In this document: one piece after another, positions 5,181 through 8,397 of the stretch
Numbering within the stretch: the stretch's first letter is position 1
Layout of the letters: each line of letters begins with the position of its first letter
Assembly: GCA_947591115.1 (NCBI GenBank)
Contig: CANQCX010000082.1
Location: 1-8,397 of the forward strand
Source: an uncultured Lachnospiraceae bacterium
GTDB taxonomy: Bacteria; Bacillota; Clostridia; Lachnospirales; Lachnospiraceae
Direction of reading: 5' to 3'
DNA length: 8,397 nt
The notes under the pieces: generated by a model
The model's input: only the letters and a program-made list of their open reading frames with translations
The model's database searches: none
Told to the model about the DNA's origin: nothing
Made by a program: the position numbers and the translations under genes

Positions 5181-6359
5181 TTACTTTTCCTGTGCTTTTT
5201 CCCTTAACTCCGTAATAAATTCCTCAATTCTTCCCAGCGCAAGTTTGAGGTTTTCCATAGAATATGCATAGGAAATCCGGATAAAGCCTTCGCCGGATGC
5301 GCCGAACGCCGTTCCCGGCACTACCGCAACCTTCTTTTTCTTTAACAATTCCGTAGCAAATTCATCCGAGGTCATGCCAAATTCCCGAATACATGGAAAC
5401 GTATAAAACGCGCCAAACGGTTCAAAACATTCCAGTCCCATTTCCCGATACCGATGCATCAGATAACGCCGTCTTCCGTTGTATTCGTCGCGCATCTGCT
5501 GCACGTCGCCGTCGCCGTTTCGCAATGCTTCCACCGCCGCATACTGGCTGGTGGTCGGCGCACACATGATCGCAAACTGGTGGATTTTGAGCATCTGCTC
5601 CACAATCGCTTTCGGTCCGCAGGCATACCCAAGCCTCCATCCGGTCATTGCATGGGATTTTGAAAATCCATTGATCACGATCGTCCGTTCCCTCATTTCC
5701 GGAAGCGAGGCAATGGAGACATGATGATCCAGATAGGTCAGCTCCGAGTAAATCTCGTCGCTGATCACAAACAGATCATGGCGGAGGATTACTTCCGCGA
5801 TCGCTTTGAGATCCTCTTCTTCCATGACGGCTCCGGTCGGATTATTCGGAAACGGAAGCACCAGTATTTTTGTCTTCGGCGTAATCGCCGCTTCCAGCTG
5901 CTCCGCCGTCAGCCGGAAATTATTTTCCTCTTTCAGCTCGATTACGACCGGAGTCCCGTTTGCCAATATCGCGCATGGCAGATAGGACACATAGCTTGGC
6001 TGCGGGATTAAAACTTCGTCGCCCGGATCCAGCATCGCACGCATCGCAATGTCGATCGCCTCGCTTCCTCCTACCGTAACCAGAATTTCATCGTCGTAAT
6101 GATACGACAGACCGTAACGCCTTTCCAGAAAACGGGAAATTTCGATCTTTAATTCTTTCAGTCCCGCATTGGAGGTATAAAAGGTTCTGCCTTTTTCCAG
6201 CGAATAGATCCCCTCATCCCGTATATGCCAGGGCGTATCAAAATCCGGTTCCCCGACGCCCAGCGAAATAGCGTCCTCCATCTCGCTTACAATATCAAAA
6301 AATTTCCGGATCCCCGACGGTTCTATCGTTACAATCGTTTTTGATAATGGGTTTCTCAT
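5181..6359 (-). CDS. Fold-type I PLP-dependent aminotransferase, PatA-like
   Basis: A 392-residue class I/II aminotransferase. The PLP Schiff-base lysine is K234 in GFSKSHAMTGWRLGY. Other cofactor contacts are N173 in PNNPTG (171-176), D201 and Y204 in SDEIYSELTY, and Y123 in PSYVSY. R361 in FIRISYA is the expected substrate carboxylate-binding Arg. The overall pattern (PSGIRKFFDIV, GVGEPDFDTP, YTSNAGLKELK, SDEIYSELTY, GEGFIRISYA) recalls B. subtilis PatA and the broad aromatic/aspartate aminotransferases. The substrate could be N-acetyl-diaminopimelate, an aromatic or another amino acid, and I do not assign it. Its ATG overlaps the regulator's stop by one base (TAATG). An AAAGGA 13 nt upstream lies inside the regulator gene, so the two are translationally coupled and the regulator may respond to this enzyme's substrate. 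Confidence 0.9.
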   Translation of the reverse strand: MRNPLSKTIVTIEPSGIRKFFDIVSEMEDAISLGVGEPDFDTPWHIRDEGIYSLEKGRTFYTSNAGLKELKIEISRFLERRYGLSYHYDDEILVTVGGSEAIDIAMRAMLDPGDEVLIPQPSYVSYLPCAILANGTPVVIELKEENNFRLTAEQLEAAITPKTKILVLPFPNNPTGAVMEEEDLKAIAEVILRHDLFVISDEIYSELTYLDHHVSIASLPEMRERTIVINGFSKSHAMTGWRLGYACGPKAIVEQMLKIHQFAIMCAPTTSQYAAVEALRNGDGDVQQMRDEYNGRRRYLMHRYREMGLECFEPFGAFYTFPCIREFGMTSDEFATELLKKKKVAVVPGTAFGASGEGFIRISYAYSMENLKLALGRIEEFITELREKAQEK

Positions 6360-6838
6360 TATAACATCATAATCCTTTCATCTTTTGCCGGCGCAGCCAT
6401 AACGGTGCCATGATCCTTGTATTTTTTCAGTATAAAATTCGTCTTGGTGCTCAGTACGGTATCTAATGGAGAAAGTTTTTCCGAAACAAACTGGGAAACC
6501 TCCCGCAGGGTTTTCCCTTCGATCGTTACCATAAAATCAAATCCGCCGGAAATCAGATATACGGAATTGACCTCCGGATAATTATAGATCCGCTCCGCCA
6601 CCTTATCAAAACCCATTCCCCGCTGCGGCGTTACGCGGACCTCGATCAGCGCCGTTACCTTTTCGATCCCCGCCTTATCCCAGTTGATCAACGTAGGATA
6701 TCCGCAGATAATGTGCTCGTTTTCCATTTCCTCTAATTCTTTTAAAACCGCCGTCTCATCTACGCCAAGCGAAATCGCAAGCTCCGCCAGATTGATCTTG
6801 CTGTTTTTTTCAATATAAGTCAGAATCTTTTCTCTCAT
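6359..6838 (-). CDS. Lrp/AsnC-family transcriptional regulator
   Basis: A 159-residue feast/famine regulator. An N-terminal winged helix-turn-helix (about 1-50, with KINLAELAISLGVDETAVLKELEEME as helices) is followed by an AsnC-type ligand-binding and oligomerisation domain (about 60-140). The key loop of that domain, ISGGFDFMVTIEG (96-108), is well kept. Lrp/AsnC proteins form dimers to octamers and usually sense an amino acid. The ligand cannot be read from this sequence. The ATG at 6838 follows AGGAAAAGG closely. It lies 18 nt after the AIR-synthase-like gene and overlaps the aminotransferase start. This arrangement suggests a local metabolic regulator, probably acting on its own operon, but no operator site was recognised. 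Confidence 0.9.
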   Translation of the reverse strand: MREKILTYIEKNSKINLAELAISLGVDETAVLKELEEMENEHIICGYPTLINWDKAGIEKVTALIEVRVTPQRGMGFDKVAERIYNYPEVNSVYLISGGFDFMVTIEGKTLREVSQFVSEKLSPLDTVLSTKTNFILKKYKDHGTVMAAPAKDERIMML

Positions 6839-6856
6839 AACCTTTTCCTTTCCTGC

Positions 6857-7843
6857 TTATTCTATGATTTTATGAATTTCATCCGTCTGAACCGTTTCTA
6901 AAAATCTGCGCTCGCCATCCCGAACCAGCACACGATCGTTTCCTTTGGTCGCTTTCCCGATGACCGCCGCGCGTCCTCCCTCCTTTTCAATGGCGCGGAC
7001 AACCGTATTTCCTTCCGCCGCCGCGATCAGCATACATCCTCCGCTAATCAGTTTATAGGGATTCAAATCAAAAAATTCACAAATTTCAACCGTTTCCTGC
7101 CGGATGGGTATTTTTTTTAAGTCAATTTCCAGTCCGACGCCGGAGCTCTGCGCCAGTTCCCAGAGTGCGCCGTAAATTCCGCCCTCCGAAGCATTGTGCA
7201 TCGCTGCGGCGCCGGACATCATGGCGGCTTTTGCTTCTCGCCAGACCGGAAGATACCGCTCCAATTCCGCCGCCCGCTCGATAAACGGCTGCGCATAGCG
7301 CGTGCGGAGAGCTTCCTCCTTCTCTTTTGCGAGAATGACCGTACCCTCCAGACCGATCCAGTTTGTGACCAGAATGTCCATTCCCGCCATAACCGAAGAC
7401 GGTTTTTTCAGGCAGTCTTTGGGGACTTTTCCGATGCCGGAAACCGTAACCAGCGGCGCACGTACGGCACGCGTGACCTCCATATGTCCGCCTACGATCT
7501 GGACTCCCGCTTCCCTGCAGGTATGATCCATTTCACAGATCAGCTCCCTGAGCTGCGTTTCGTTCATAGACGTCGGAAGCAGCAGACTGACCAATACGCC
7601 TGCCGGTTCCGCTCCGGAAGCCGCGACTTTATTTAAGCTCGCGATTACGGCAAGCCTCCCGACATTTTTACCGGCGCAGGTAACCGGAGCAACGGAGCAT
7701 ACGACGGCTTCTCCTTCGCCGACCGCAAGCGCGGCATAATCGCTTCCAGACTCCGCTCCCATAAGCACGTCCGTCCGCCCTGTATACAGTTGTTTCCCAA
7801 CGGAACGCTTCCAGACCGTTTCCGGCAGTTTCCCGATTTTCAT
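6857..7843 (-). CDS. AIR-synthase-related protein, divergent at ATP/metal-site positions
   Basis: A 328-residue member of the PurM/ThiL/HypE/SelD-like fold, which binds ATP in a long cleft and phosphorylates or activates small molecules. Recognisable blocks are GSDYAALAV (33-41), SLNKVAASGAEPAG (69-82), VGGHMEVT (117-124), MHNASEGGIYGALWELA (215-231) and NPYKLISGGCMLIAA (261-275). The family pattern normally reads G-(E/D)-D, N-D-(I/V/L)-A, G-G-(H/D)-T-E and H-D-x-T-E-G-G. Here Ser34, Lys72, Met121 and Asn217 replace the usual residues, so ATP or Mg binding may be altered. It is not HypE: the ending HKIIE lacks the Pro-Arg-Ile-Cys terminus. The ATG at 7843 follows GGGAG by 10 nt, with that motif in the loop of a small CTATC/GATAG hairpin. 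It precedes the regulator and aminotransferase genes, so a shared amino-acid-related role is possible. Its function is unknown. Confidence 0.75.
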   Translation of the reverse strand: MKIGKLPETVWKRSVGKQLYTGRTDVLMGAESGSDYAALAVGEGEAVVCSVAPVTCAGKNVGRLAVIASLNKVAASGAEPAGVLVSLLLPTSMNETQLRELICEMDHTCREAGVQIVGGHMEVTRAVRAPLVTVSGIGKVPKDCLKKPSSVMAGMDILVTNWIGLEGTVILAKEKEEALRTRYAQPFIERAAELERYLPVWREAKAAMMSGAAAMHNASEGGIYGALWELAQSSGVGLEIDLKKIPIRQETVEICEFFDLNPYKLISGGCMLIAAAEGNTVVRAIEKEGGRAAVIGKATKGNDRVLVRDGERRFLETVQTDEIHKIIE

Positions 7844-7869
7844 ACTATCCCGCTCCCAGATAGGGTTTA

Positions 7870-7896
7870 AGGCTGCCCCGTAACCCGAAACAGCCT
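7870..7896 (-). other. Strand-specific RNA hairpin upstream of the AIR-synthase-like gene
   Basis: On the minus strand AGGCTGTTTCG (7896-7886) pairs with CGGGGCAGCCT (7880-7870) over 11 continuous base pairs, three of them G-U, around a 5-nt GGTTA loop. The same three positions are C-A mismatches on the plus strand, so it is a minus-strand RNA structure. No U-tract follows, so it is not a classic terminator. It sits between the VanW-like gene's stop codon and the start of the next gene, and may stabilise mRNA or separate expression of the two genes. Confidence 0.5.
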
Positions 7897-7917
7897 GTAA
7901 CTTCTATCTTATTCTTT

Positions 7918-8397
7918 TTATTCTCCGGCAGGAGAATCCTCCGAACCGGACGACGTTTCCGAGCCGGAACCCTCTGAAGGCTCCGACGGCGTTTCCGGCG
8001 TCTGCGGACTTTGCGTTGACGGCGTCTGTGGCGTCTCCGGCGCTGTTGGTGTCTGCGTCTGCGGCGTCTGCGGATTCTGCGTCGCCGGTGTCTGCGGCGT
8101 TGTCGGCGTCTCCGGCGTCTCCGGCTGTGCGGCCGCTTCCGCTGCCGCTTTTACGGCATCCTCATTTTTGGAGGCGATGGCCTCCTGAATCGCTGCAAGC
8201 TGCGCTTCCGACGCTCCGCCTGTCCCGATCGTTACGATCTTCGGCGACGCCCGGTAAGTGCTGCTGTTAAACTCGTCCCTGCTCTGCTCCTTACCGTCTA
8301 CGGAAACCACTTTCCAAAGGCGCGCCTTAATTCCCTGGTGCGCGCTCTGATCTACATGATAATAACCTGCCGGCTGCTCCGCGCTCAGACGGTATTC
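7918..8397 (-). CDS. VanW-family-like surface protein, C-terminal part (5' end outside window)
   Basis: The reading frame is open to the window edge, so 159 C-terminal residues are visible and the start lies outside. The GTG at 8310-8308 is an internal Val codon, not the start. The first part (EYRLSAEQPAGYY, then QSAHQGIKARLWK, VVSVDGKEQSRDEFNSSTY and RASPKIVTIGTGG) recalls the end of VanW-family proteins of Clostridia, which are membrane-anchored and cell-envelope-associated with unclear biochemical role. An Ala-rich, probably helical stretch follows. Then comes a repetitive Pro/Thr/Gln/Glu tail of (P-x-T)-type units (about 8000-8125), and finally a Ser/Glu-rich acidic end. The tail resembles a wall-spanning spacer. 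No LPxTG sorting motif or C-terminal membrane segment is present. The family call rests on pattern recognition of a fragment. Confidence 0.65.
   Translation of the reverse strand, partial: EYRLSAEQPAGYYHVDQSAHQGIKARLWKVVSVDGKEQSRDEFNSSTYRASPKIVTIGTGGASEAQLAAIQEAIASKNEDAVKAAAEAAAQPETPETPTTPQTPATQNPQTPQTQTPTAPETPQTPSTQSPQTPETPSEPSEGSGSETSSGSEDSPAGE
7996..8094 (-). repeat. Imperfect 66-nt-period repeat coding the Pro/Thr-rich tail
   Basis: The peptide QTP(A/S)TQ(N/S)PQTP occurs twice, coded by 8094-8062 and 8028-7996, with a 22-codon (66-nt) offset. The two 33-nt copies differ at five positions. Around them are many 9-nt units coding Pro-x-Thr, with GGCGTCTGCGG-like words on the plus strand from about 7988 to 8124. 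This fits expansion of a short in-frame repeat inside the gene. Confidence 0.7.

Noticed and set aside
6358..6363. TATAAT on the minus strand as a -10 box for the aminotransferase
   Set aside because: It overlaps the start codon itself (TTATAATG), and no TTGACA-like box lies 16-18 bp upstream (the bases there are AAAAGA), so it is the stop/start junction by chance.
7111..7118. A8 run (minus strand) in the AIR-synthase-like gene as a programmed slippage site
   Set aside because: It encodes a normal Leu-Lys-Lys-Ile stretch; the frame is intact on both sides, and no overlapping alternative frame of interest follows.
7196..7636. Open frame of about 146 codons on the plus strand opposite the AIR-synthase-like gene
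   Set aside because: It is a shadow of the minus-strand codon pattern, with no domain and no ribosome binding site noted.
6857..7843. Hydrogenase maturation factor HypE
   Set aside because: The fold family fits, but the C-terminal Cys motif needed for thiocarboxamide formation is absent (it ends HKIIE), and no hydrogenase or hyp genes are nearby.
7988..8124. Possible CRISPR array from GGCGTCTGCGG-type repeats
   Set aside because: The units are 9-nt, imperfect, in frame and have no unique spacers; they encode the Pro-x-Thr tail of a protein.

Overview
The window looks like the chromosome of a Gram-positive Clostridia member, most likely Lachnospiraceae. The reasons are the ecfT-truA-rplM-rpsI block typical of Firmicutes, strong AGGAGG-type ribosome binding sites, moderate GC content, and a right-hand gene that resembles the VanW-family cell-envelope proteins common in that family. 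This is inferred from gene content and protein character, not from a database search. All nine complete genes and the one partial gene lie on the minus strand, so transcription runs from high to low coordinates.

From the right edge leftwards: (1) the C-terminal part of a probable VanW-family surface protein with a Pro/Thr/Gln-rich repetitive tail (7918-8397, 5' end outside the window); (2) an AIR-synthase-related protein of unknown function (6857-7843), an Lrp/AsnC-type regulator (6359-6838) and a PatA-like fold-type I aminotransferase (5181-6359), tightly packed, with the last two overlapping by one base; (3) the tRNA ribose methyltransferase TrmL (4661-5164); (4) an ECF vitamin-transporter energising module in which EcfA1 and EcfA2 are fused in one 593-residue protein (2879-4660), followed by EcfT (2045-2860); (5) the tRNA pseudouridine synthase TruA (1268-2008); (6) ribosomal proteins L13 (603-1031) and S9 (189-581).

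Genes from 7843 down to 1268 are separated by at most 36 bases, and no terminator or clear internal promoter was seen, so they are probably one operon. The rplM-rpsI pair has its own promoter, an exact TTGACA-17 bp-TATAAT match with an inverted repeat in the spacer. It also has a leader of about 147 nt that can fold in two mutually exclusive ways, as expected of an autoregulatory L13-type leader. Transcription probably ends at a GAAA-capped hairpin at 27-58.

Most of the window is conserved housekeeping sequence and I see no defence system or mobile element. The most unusual items are the EcfA1-EcfA2 fusion joined without a gap to trmL, the AIR-synthase-like protein whose expected acidic ATP/metal-binding positions are replaced (including a Lys for Asp), the switch-like rplM leader, and the short repeats just downstream of rpsI.
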